The translations under genes and the position numbers were made by a program. A model generated the notes under the pieces. That model was not told the DNA's origin. It saw only the letters and a program-made list of their open reading frames with translations, and made no database searches. Below are positions 1-10,149 of a stretch of 64,000 bases of DNA, piece by piece (position 1 is the first letter of the stretch; each line of letters begins with the position of its first letter). The stretch is taken from assembly GCA_022385805.1 (NCBI GenBank), contig MU277681.1, positions 506,160-570,159 on the forward strand. Reading direction: 5' to 3'. This DNA is from Pilatotrama ljubarskyi (Eukaryota > Basidiomycota > Agaricomycetes > Polyporales > Polyporaceae).

Positions 1-1384
1 CCATCAGGTTTCTGCTTCGTCAATAACGTCGCTGTTGGTGCCGCGCATGGTACGTCTGCATGAATCGCTTGGGGTCGTTGTCTCGCAAGCTTACCTTGAC
101 CTTCTCGTCTACAGCGCACCTTAAGCACAACATCAACCGCGTGGTGATTTTCGACATTGACCTGCATCATGGTATGATCCCCTTGGCCTCATCCGGGTGC
201 TGTGCTCATGTAGGGACGGCCACTCAGGAAACGGCACCCAAGCGATTGCTTGGGGCATCAACGAAGAGACCTACAGGAGACAGCTTGAAGCCGAACATGG
301 CGCCCCAGCAACGAAACCTGGCCTACAGATCTACTACGGCAGTATTCACGACATTCTCTCCTATCCCTGCGAAGACGGGAAGGCCGAGCTCGTCCAGGCT
401 GCCTCCGTCTCCATACACGGGCCGCACGGACAGCATATCGAGAACATTCATCTTCAGCCGTATGCATCAGAGCAGGAATTCTGGGACAAGCTGTACCCCC
501 AGCAGTACGTGAGATTGCTGGCCAAAGCCGGCGAATTCATCGAACGCACGGGCAGTCCCTCAGACGATACTCTGGTCTTCATCAGGTCGGTTTGCTCCGT
601 CGGCTCCTGATTTTGACTGAGCTGTAGGACTAACCCCGCACGGTGCAGCTGCGGCTTCGATGCGAACGAGCACGAATACCCGTCCATGTCTCGTCACCAG
701 CGGAAAGTGCCCGCTTCATTCTACCACCGCTTCGCGCAGGACGCAAGAGCATTCGCCGAGAAGTACGCCAAGGGGCGGCTGATCAGCGTCCTGGAAGGAG
801 GCTACAGCGACCGTGCCCTCACAAGCGGCGCTATGGCGCACCTCACTGGCCTAGTCGACACAGGGAACATCGGAGTTGATCAAAGTTGGTGGAGCCTCGC
901 CAACCTGACCGCGGTACGCCTACCAGTCATTGTTATCTGAGACTACAGGGGACTCATGCAAAGCCTGTCTTGGTAGCTGGAGTCAGCGACGAAGAAGCGC
1001 AGAGGGGGACGGCCCTCCCAGACAGTCCCGTCCGAGCCTTGGCTCGCGCGCACTGTGGAGCTCTTCACGGCGATCGACTCGTCACACGTGGTGCCTGCCG
1101 CACCGCGCGCCGCCATCCCGCCTTCCGGAAGGACGCTTCGTGAACGTAGGCCACCAAGTAGTACGAGTACTGCCAGTGTGAAGGCTAGCCCTGCGACGTC
1201 CCCGGGCAAGAAGGGTGAAACGAAGAACGGCGCTCGAGCTAAGAAGACTCAGGCATCTGCACCACCCACGTCCGGGTCGGAAAGTGACCTGACGGATATC
1301 ACGAGCGGCGGGACGTCCGAGGGCGAGGCGACGAAGAAGTTACCGCGGGTGATCCTCAAGCTGGGTCCGGCGCCGAAGGCTTGA
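1..1384 (+). CDS. HOS3-type histone deacetylase, 3' part
   Basis: Class II-like histone deacetylase that removes acetyl groups from histone lysines. The window opens inside the catalytic domain, so the 5' end is missing. Visible exons are 1-49, 115-171, 228-585, 649-913 and 977-1384, all GT-AG and in frame. The first exon reads SGFCFVNNVAVGAAH, the second gives FDIDLHHG and the third NGTQ, which together are the conserved zinc/active-site block. Later come the loop with SCGFDANEHE and the glycine pair of LEGGYSD. The C-terminal tail (about 130 residues) is basic and Ser/Pro/Thr-rich, with a KKRRGGRP motif, as in HOS3-like fungal enzymes. HOS3 is favoured over HDA1 because no ARB2-like domain follows and the tail is short; that is an inference. 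The product should act in the nucleus or at the bud-neck/septum, where HOS3 relatives are known. Confidence 0.88.
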
Positions 1385-2293
1385 ATATTGTTCTCAGGGA
1401 GGTTTGGGGTGCTTGAGCTGCTTGCTATGTTATCTGTCATCTTGCTTTGCATTGGCACTCTTAATATCCGGCGGTGCGAAGTCGACAAGGATAGGAAGTC
1501 TTGATCGTATTGAAGTGTAGCCATACTTGTCTCCGGCAGATGCTAGTAAGAAGCCATGAGATTTACAGGGGGCATATCTGGACATGTCATATTCTGTGTA
1601 ATGTTTTTAGTACTCTGCCGTGCGGATGACGGATGCGCGACACGATGTACGAATGCATGTGGTCTGTGAAAGAGAACGGGACGTACTCATGAGGTCGATG
1701 CCGACGATATCGATCGAGAGTTGGTAGAACTTGAAGGACCAGTGCTGTGATATCAGTCGAGCACTGTACCGTCTAGATCTGTACCCGCGGTTCCCGGCGG
1801 AAAGTGCGCTGCCGTACGTAGTAGAGGCGCACTGCAGACTACATATATAGAAGCAGTAGTAAGTTACAGGGAAACCGTGGGGAGCGAGTTCGCTCTTGAA
1901 GTTTTGATAGACGGCAGTGCGGGGGGACTGAATGTGACAGGTTGAAAGGGGATGAAGGTGGACGGAGGCATGTTAGACTTCATTTAAACAGGGGAACACG
2001 AGCGTGAGGAAAGCATAACATTGCGCGTGCGTTAGCACGGCTCCACAGGTGGCAAGCCAGAAGAAAGACATGCGTTGTATGTCAAACACGGTTCGTGTCG
2101 TGGATGCCCGATGGTGGAAGAGCATGCGAAGGACATATGCAAGGCGTAGTGCAGTACGCACCGGGACGAACAGCACTACTCGTTGACAATCAACTCGGCA
2201 TCAGCCCACCATGTCACCATGCAGTGGTAGAACTACGGATACTACCATATAAGATGTCTTCGAATGATTTCAACACTCGTCGTCGCACATCAA
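1385..2293. other. Intergenic, HDAC 3' flank and DUF6534 3' flank
   Basis: No convincing coding exon on either strand. It separates the end of the deacetylase from the end of the convergent DUF6534 gene. No repeat or RNA gene was recognised. Confidence 0.5.
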
Positions 2294-4547
2294 TCATACT
2301 TCATCCTCCAGTCTCGAGTGAATGCATGTGTCGTTCTTGGACTCCTGCGGCGTCTCGCGAACCGACCCGGACAAGGTATCGCCAAACTCAACGAATGACG
2401 TCGAGTCTTCAGTCGTCCTCGTATGGGGAACGTGCTACAATCGGTCAATGACGTTGATTATTGGCAAGTGGGAAGGAGGAAAATACCTCCGAAGTGGTCT
2501 GGACGCGGAACCTCAATGCGTGAGTAGGCAGCGCAGCCGACCCACCGCACGCCGACAGTGTTGTGTCCACGGACATGCCGAAGCCCCGCGCGGCGATGGA
2601 TTGCCTAGAGTTGAGGCTACATCATGTGGCAAGTGAGGGCGCGTCGCTTCTGCGACAGTTCATGCGAAGCGTACTCACGCGGCGAGGAGCGTGGTAGCGT
2701 ACACTGCGCGAAGTGAAAGGTGAGGTGATGAGCGATCATTGTGCATGAACACATACACTTCACCCCTGGGATGCCGAAGCCAGCGTAAATGAGATCTCCC
2801 GGTCGGATTAAAGCCTATGCAAAGTGCATGGTAGCATAAATCTCCCCCTTCGCAGTGGGCTATACCGACGCAAAACGACATACAAAGAGTAAAGTTAGCG
2901 TGTTGAAAGCCCTAGAGAGCGGTAAGCAGGGCATAGCACAGGAGTCGTTGAGGGTTTCGTTACCCTGTGATCAAACCTGGTGTGCGACCACATGAGCAAT
3001 CAATTACGGCGCCTGAAATTTACAACACTTACCCGTGTTCAGAGTATAAATGATCAGGACGTCAATCATAGAGTCCGTCCTGCATCGACCGTTCAAATTC
3101 AACCTAGATATGCGGTTCGATGGGGGATTTCACACCGACCGCTTCCGCCCTGTACGGCTGCGATGCAAGATCATGATCAAGGCAATCGTGAGCAGCCCGT
3201 CTGCGGCAACGGCGAGACCTGCCCCGGTGGAGACCAGCCACTAGACGAGCGTCCAAGTCAGGGTGTGGAGGCGCATTAAAGCAGAACCGACGTTACTGCA
3301 TATTTGTGGAATCGTTGGAACGTCTGTACGATGCATCTGAAATCACCGGCAACCCAGGGCTCATCAGCAGGGCTAGATTAGCAGTGGGGATAACCTACGC
3401 TTCCGCTGTTGCCGCTTCAGGAAGAATCAGTGTGAGTAGCAGAAGGGCTGTGAATATCTCAGTGGATCTACTCACCACTCAGAAAGCCTGTAGCGTTCCG
3501 AGCACGTTAGATCACGGCCTGTACAGTTGTCATGGATCCCACCAAGCTCGGCGATGCACAGGAGCACCTGCATGGCGCCGTGAGTCGCTTGTGTATTGAT
3601 CACGTGCTTCCGACTATAGAAGCACTTACCGCGGTGATCACGACAGGCCTGAAGTTGGGCCCGAAGGTCCATGCTCGACGAACGAAGAAGCTGCCGGAGC
3701 AGTCAACGGCAGAATCCCATGCCGTCGTGTCCGGTGGACGAACCTTTGGGCAGTCACCATGTAGAGGCCCTGGGCACGGATGTAGACATCATTGAGCGGC
3801 GCAGATATAGTGATCTTGAGGTGTCCTTACTGAAATGAGTGGACCCAGCTGTGGACGGCAATCCGAGTCTGGCGGCTCAAGGTTTGTCCAAACTACAGTA
3901 TGAGCGGGCCAACGCACGTTGATGGACCTAGCGATTGCTCATTTTGAGCAGTCTGTCTCTCAGCAAGAATACGCAATTTCCTGAGACGCACCATACGCCG
4001 TATAACAGTGCCTCTGGATTGAAGTAGTTCGTCACAAGAGAGTGATAGCTCAGATGTTCGTGCGGATTAGCATATAGCATACAGAGGCGATCAATAGGTG
4101 GCCGGGATCGTCTCACCAGAGATGCATGCTGCAGATCGACGTCAAGATATCCAATAGCCTAGGATATGTGCATTTCCGGATCAGGCGCTGTAGGGCGCAC
4201 GGAAGAGGGGAGATACTAACTCCACTGCCATCACCTTGCATGAGAAGTCAGTCTGATGTCTCGCAGCCGCACGCATCAAGGGAATACACACCAAGCACTT
4301 CAGGCCACGCGAGTCTTCTGGGTACAGCCGGAAGTATCGATACGTTTGGTGCAGATTGAGACCAAACAGCCTGTCTCACTCGTTAGCTGTCGCGCTGAAC
4401 GCGGATAACACGCCGGACCGACATCATGGCGAGGAAGGTACCGAGCAAGACGGCCCCGAATGTGTTGTCCAGCGCGGGTGGCTTGGGTAGGGATGCGAGT
4501 GCATGTGGAGGCATAGAGCATGGATTCGGCAGAGTAGACTCGGACAT
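2294..4547 (-). CDS. DUF6534 multi-pass membrane protein
   Basis: Member of the Agaricomycete-expanded DUF6534 family of seven-helix membrane proteins of unknown function. The gene is broken into about a dozen short exons and is easy to miss. Resolved exons are 4547-4423, 4370-4290, 4158-4117, 4048-3992, 3690-3630, 3240-3140, 3103-3033, 2616-2487 and 2434-2294. Hallmarks in order are LDNTFGAVLLGTFLAMM (helix 1), HQTYRYFRLYP, YHSLVTNYFNPEALL, FFVRRAWTFGPNF, GLAVAADGLLTIALIM (helix), RTDSMIDVLIIYTLNTG and, near the C-terminus, VYATTLLAALNSRQ. The soluble Ser/Thr-rich tail ends at a TGA at 2296-2294. I could not settle the joints between 3992 and 3690, between 3630 and 3240, or between 3033 and 2616, so either minor exons are missing or the gene carries lesions there. 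The start at 4547 was chosen because helix 1 follows it directly. Confidence 0.8.
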
Positions 4548-5736
4548 AGCTGTGACGGGGACTGTTCCAGCGCAAACGAGTGGGGGGGTTGTATGTGGTC
4601 CTGCGTGCGTTGAGCGGCTGATATGAGACCCCTCTGGGTCACAGCCCTGAAGAAGCATCCGCTCGGGCAACATGGGAACGACATGACGACAATGCCGAGT
4701 GGAGAAGGTCCAATCATATCAACCGCGAAGAAGTAGAGAATGAGACGAAGAGAGCGACTCCAGGCGCTCGCAATGGATTAAATCGGGCTGGTGACGGCAG
4801 CATGGCAGAGGTTCCCTCATGAGCTGAGGACGGCCTCGATACTGTTTGAAGCAAGATGCAATAGTATATGAGCCGAAGTAGCGCAGCGCAGGACCATAGA
4901 AGGGGCCAAGGGCTGCCAGTGTAGCCTACTAGAGTTGACTCGAATGAGTCAGTACGAGTACTGCAGTACAATGACGTGCACAAACGACTCACGATCCGGC
5001 GGGGCTGAGCCTGACCATCACGAAGTAGGTTGTAAGGAGAATTCGTCGGAAACGAGGGTGTGAGAGAAGGATCAGAGAACCCTCCGGTGCATTGGACGAA
5101 GATAGTTGAAACGTTGATGGTTCAACGTTCAATGCCAGATGAGTGACCGTCGCCGCCTCCGGACAGATCATACTAGGTATGTATCGCTCCACTTCGACCT
5201 CGGGTCAATGCATAGTGGTTGGCGTGAGGCCGCATGCTGTATTCACATAGATACTTCGCAAGGCGTCATGCGTCAGTTCCTTCGACCACATCAGCATCTT
5301 TGGAGTATCACCTGATACTTACTGTACGTGCCTCGCGCGAATTTCCTATAAGTAGTGTCGAATTGTGCCGTGCCTTCGACATCGCGCAACGGGCCAGCCG
5401 GCCATGACTGCATCAGCAACTAGTAGGTTACGTCGAGCCCGGACCAGCGAACAGATCCAGTACGACGTTCCCTCTGCCCATGTGAGCACCGCCGCCCGAC
5501 GTACGAATACCGCCCGTAATACCGTCTTGCAATGATGGGGAACTGCCTTGCTAAATGGCTTGCGGTTGCTAGCTGGCCCCTAGCGATGAGACTGCCCTGT
5601 TGGGAACCACGCGTTCATCCTGCCAGGCCAGATACCTGAACATATGCTCGCTTGAGGAGCTACTACTAGTTCAATGTATGATAAGTCGTATAGCGCACGG
5701 ATATCGAATGCTGCATTCCAGTGCTTGGAACGGTCG
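4548..5736. other. Intergenic between DUF6534 start and SAM carrier stop
   Basis: Presumed promoter of the DUF6534 gene and 3' flank of the carrier gene. No supported coding exon, RNA gene or repeat was found. Confidence 0.5.
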
Positions 5737-6846
5737 TCAGGCGCGTGTAGAAATCAGCGCGTGGGCCGCCCATTCGTACACGCCCAAGAACACTGCGCCT
5801 CCAGCTGATATCCACAGCGTTCTGGGCACCACTCCAGCGAAAAGCGCTTTCGGGCCTTCTGTGGTGAAGATCTGGCGGAACCGTTCACCAAGGGAAGGGT
5901 GCGCTTGCTTTGTCGGGTCCTGTGGAAACGGCTGTGAGCACTAATTGCACACTGGAAAGAACGGATACGAACTCGTAGGTCTAGCATCACGCGCGTTTTC
6001 AGGACATCCAGAGGTGTCGTCAGAGCTGCTGCGACGCCCCCGGCGAAGCTGCCACATACGGCCGCCTCATAGGCGTGCAACGGTCTATCCAAGACTTTGG
6101 CGAGGCGCTTCTTCAGTAACTCATAAAGAGGGAACTGCAGCGACGTGAAGGGTATCTGCAAGAGCGACGCTGTGAGAAGCATGTCGGGGAAGACCCGTTG
6201 GACAGTAAGAACCTCTCTCATGACCGTCGAGCCGAAACCTCTGTAGAAGCCTCGAATACCCTCCGTGGAGAGTACTAATCGTGCGGCTGCCAGTGACGAC
6301 TGTGCAGCAGAACCATATGTCGAAGTCTGCGTCCGCGTCTTGATTACTTCAGTCGGCACTCGTATAGAGCATGCTGCCTAGTGTCGCGCTAGACATATCA
6401 GTGGGTATATTGGCGTTTCCCGCAGAAGTGGAACACGTACCACTTCACCCACAGACGCGGAGATCATGTGTGTGAGAGGAGCATACTCCGTCGGAAGAGG
6501 CAATGTCTTCTTGAGCGTATCATATGTGCAGAAGAAGACAGCAGCTAGTCGAGCGATCGTTCAGAGGATGACCGCAAGATGGGCCCAAGTCTACACACCT
6601 CCAGGCGCACTGCCGACTACGACGCTCCCCACGCCCTTGTAAACACCCTTGAAGCCTCCTGCACGGATGAAGCCCTGCGAAGACTGTAGACGCGTCTTCA
6701 CGGTGTCGATTGGAAAGAACAGCAGGTCGACTGCTGTTCCAGCGACTCCACCTGCCTGCGTAAGTCGGTCAGCTTAGCGCAAGACCTTTTGAGTTCTCGC
6801 TGACCATAAGCGACTCATAGAAGGTGGGGGCAGTTTGTGCAGACAT
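5737..6846 (-). CDS. PET8: Mitochondrial S-adenosylmethionine carrier (PET8/SLC25A26 type)
   Basis: Inner-membrane carrier of the SLC25 family that imports S-adenosylmethionine into mitochondria for methylation of RNA, lipids and quinones. Six exons (6846-6805, 6755-6599, 6544-6441, 6377-6213, 6155-5973, 5931-5737) give 281 residues, the usual size. All three carrier signatures are present: [20 protein letters not shown] and [10 protein letters not shown], each followed by the expected repeat helices. The opening [19 protein letters not shown] and the block [16 protein letters not shown] are typical of the SAM subfamily rather than of other carriers. The first exon is only 14 codons. The gene is divergent from the Sen54 gene with 228 bases between start codons, so the two probably share a promoter. 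The subfamily call rests on these motifs and not on an alignment. Confidence 0.93.
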
Positions 6847-7074
6847 CGCGCGCCAGCTGTCTGCAGCAGTCGTCTCACGCAAGCGGGTGGTGGTAGCAGA
6901 GGAAGAGGACGAGCGCGCTCCCGCGCTCGCCTCGCGTCGCGCATCCTCGGGAGTCATCTCCGCATCTCTCACTGCGACCTTCGCTCGCTCGGCCGACCGG
7001 ACTTGCTAGGTGTTTACACGCGCCCTCGACATCCGATTCACCTGCTCTGATTACGTTGGAAGAAGATCTTCGCT
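6847..7074. promoter_or_regulatory. Shared divergent promoter, SAM carrier / Sen54
   Basis: A 228-base interval separates the two start codons. No clear TATA box is visible on either side, as expected for housekeeping promoters. It contains a purine/pyrimidine-biased stretch and GC-rich sequence. Shared regulation is inferred from spacing alone. Confidence 0.5.
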
Positions 7075-8742
7075 ATGGATGACACACTGGAGCTGCCTAC
7101 GGCCGCGCCGAACCCTGATGTACCGCAGGAGCGGGAAGAAGACGAGCAGTCCTCCGGAGACGAGGACCAGGGCCCGGATTGGACCAAAATCCCGTATGTT
7201 TTCGTTCTCATATACTCGCTGCTATCATCTCACAGACAAACTCTAGCGGACTGAATGTAGCGCGACCAGTGATCCCCAAGAGGGGCGAAAAAGACTTTGA
7301 GCCCATCGCACAAGGAGGCTCTGGGCTGCAAAGGCATGTCCTCGATCGCTCGCGCTCAGCCATGTTGGAGGCTTTAAAGGCGACTCGTACAATCTCTCAG
7401 TAAGTTTCTTACACGAGAGTGCTCCGGTGTCCAGTACGATTGACTTGTCCCGCAGTAAAACTGTGAGCCATGCGATCTGGTATCCTCAGCTTGCCAGAGC
7501 CCATGTCACCGTCGCTCGCGGCATCCACTTCTCTACAATGGGTCATTCCGTCGCGAGAGCTCCCACCGAGGCAGAAAATACGAAGAAACTGCAGAAACGC
7601 TTGGAGCTTCTTCCGGAAGAAGCGCTATACCTGGTGGAGAGAGGGGCCATGTATTGCTGGCAGCCGACGGACTTGCCTCTCCCGAAGACTGCCCACTTGG
7701 ACGACATGGAGGGCGTGCCGATGACTGTCCAACAAGCGTACGCGGAGATGATTGGTACTGCCGATCTAACCTTTGAGAAATACCAGGTACATCCGCCTGT
7801 CCTACACGGGAAGGGAGCATACTGATTCTGCATTTCTTAGGTGTACGCGTATCTCAAAAGGTTAGGATATGTGGTAACCCGAGCAAAGCCCCCATCCGCC
7901 GAATATCCTACCCCCCCTCCCTTGGCCACACGTACTCGCAAACCAGCTTCGATCCTAGGACAGTTGTATGATGCCGTGACGTCTTGGCTTACAGGTCTGG
8001 CTCGCCTATTCGCCGGTGGTCTCGACTGGTGGCGACCAGTGCAATGCAGAGGCTGGCTATGCCGCAAAATCGACAACGGTGAGTTTCGTGTTCTCCGTTG
8101 CACCAGTGTCGCTTATGCTCCCCGTCAGCTTCCTTGTTCGAGTCTCTTCGATTCCTGCCCTCGGGTCATGACGTACCACTACGTATCCAGACCACCCCGG
8201 ACATTCCCACATCCCCGTACCAGATCTTCTTCCATCTCTACAAACCTTCGACACAATTCAAGAAGACGGCGCCTCCACCGCCGGACTTCTCTGTTGTTGT
8301 TGTCAAGTTAGTCGATAGCGTCCTCGGTGTTCACGCGCCCGCTAACAGAGCGCTCTATCACAGCGCGAGAACGTCTCCCATGCCGACTATAGCGGAGCTT
8401 ACAGCTCTATTCGGCGAACTGCCGGAGCTCCCCCCTCCCGTGCCACGGAAACGAGTCTCGTTTGCGCAACAGAAGCTCGCCGCACAATCCTCTGCACCCA
8501 CATCCAAGCCGCCATCAGCCACTGCCCCGACCGCCGAGGTCTCCTACGCCAGGAGAACACTCGCGTGGATATGGCACCTTCCGTCGACGACGACGAGGCG
8601 CGAGACTTCGGCACGCCCGCCCAATCCCTTCCCCTCGCTGAAGATGGGCAACAAAATGGTGGTCATAGCTGCGGTAGATGCGGCGACGATCAGCTTCTTC
8701 AGGTTTGGGCAAGGAGTGTTCACGGAGTGGCCGATGGCATAA
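7075..8742 (+). CDS. SEN54: tRNA-splicing endonuclease subunit Sen54
   Basis: Structural subunit of the heterotetrameric endonuclease that excises introns from nuclear pre-tRNAs. Six exons (7075-7193, 7247-7399, 7456-7786, 7841-8078, 8129-8306, 8364-8742) encode 465 residues. After an acidic start, the Sen54 N-terminal domain is clear: IPKRGEKDFEP, then the segment running to HAIWYPQL, then LLPEEALYLVERG and MTVQQAYAEMIG, ending in YAYLKRLGYVVTRA. The C-terminus (SLRFLPSGHDVPLRI, IFFHLYKP, YTKxx-like helices ending FRFGQGVFTEWPMA) matches the endonuclease-like fold of the non-catalytic subunits. No catalytic triad is expected in Sen54. Start chosen at the first ATG of exon 1, which opens directly into the acidic leader. 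It is divergent from the SAM carrier gene. Confidence 0.92.
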
Positions 8743-10149
8743 GGTGCCGAAGCAGTCGATCCTTCGCTATCACTATCGCTCACCGTGGATACGTGGGACT
8801 GCCCCTCAGTCATATGGAAGCAGCCTTGGTAGTTTAAGTCGAGAGACGTTGCATGAAATGAGCATGCTAGACCATAGCTCCATGAATGGCGACCACTCTA
8901 TGATAACTGACCACAGTACTTAGCAGAGCACTTCCACCAATATCCGGCGTGGGTCAACGAGTCGTAGTGTGCACCCTCCTCAGTACCGGACGGCTGTAGA
9001 ACCTCGGCACTCTCGCGATGAACAATAAGTAGTCTCGATAGTGATGTCCCGTCAGCGTCGGTCGTAGTAAGGCCAAATCACAGAGGGAATCTTCAGGTTG
9101 AGCGAAGGTGATGAGTACTACACTACCAGTAGTATTATTCGGTCATTCAGGTGTTGCAACACAAATGTCAGGCACTATCACAGTATAGTCTCCCAGAGGC
9201 AGACCTATCACGCTCTGCTGGAGTGGGAAGGACGAGCGTGGAACCACAGCACGATGTTTCAGGTCGAGGAAGCACGACCGTCACAACTTTGCGACGTCAG
9301 CCAACAAGGCATGGTCGAGGTCGAGGATACACGGCATATCGAAGTGATTGTCTGCATGTAGCGGAGGTTGAGGAGGGGCCTGAAGCGATCTCAGCCTGAG
9401 TGTACGGTTGAACGGGGCCTGAAATCGCCTTACGTCCCGACAGGAAGGTATCTCTGGTAAGCGTACGCAGAGCGTCGAGTCCAGGATGGGGAAAGCTGAC
9501 GCAGCGGACTAATGTGCTCCTCCTGGACTCCGTCAATGCCGGGCGACCAGAAGCATGTCAGGGTACCCGTGAGGACCCAAAGTTATTAAGGCGAAAGGCT
9601 GAGCGGAGGCGTCATCTCATTGACCGTGCCAGTGAGCGGGTGACGGCATAAATATAGGTTGCTTCGTCTGTGGAAAACGCACGCATACAACATGCAGCAG
9701 CAGTGCAACTGAAAGGCTACCAGCACTGCGTAGTCGATACGCAAGGTAGTACAGGCCGGGGAGGAAGGCCCAACCACGACGGTTGCGACAATTGGATGGG
9801 CAGTCGACACCTTGGTCGATAAGTTTCTACCTTCCTCAGCTGCTACGTACAGCCGATCAGTGGCAGGAGACACGAGAGAACGAGATAGGGTGCCGGGATT
9901 CCGGGCCGGGGCCTGAGACGGGCCGATTGGGCAGCGAGGGCCAGGGCGAGCGGGAGAACGCATGAGCCAGGTCCGCGATCGAAAACCACCCGTCCGTCGG
10001 TCACGGCCATGTTCCCGACCCTCTGCGCAATAATCATTTCGTTTCGTCCTCTTTCTCCGACGTCGACCTCCTTCGTCCCCTTTCCCAGTCTCCTCCCTCC
10101 CGCAGGTTCCAGGAGCCCTCCTTACACTCTTCGCTGAGCGACGGAGGCC
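8743..10149. other. Intergenic, no supported gene
   Basis: About 1.4 kb between Sen54 and GUT2. Several open frames of 80-125 codons occur on both strands, but none has splice-consistent neighbours or a recognisable motif. The last 150 bases before 10150 are pyrimidine-rich (CTCC/TTCC tracts), a common core-promoter feature in basidiomycete genes. Confidence 0.5.
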
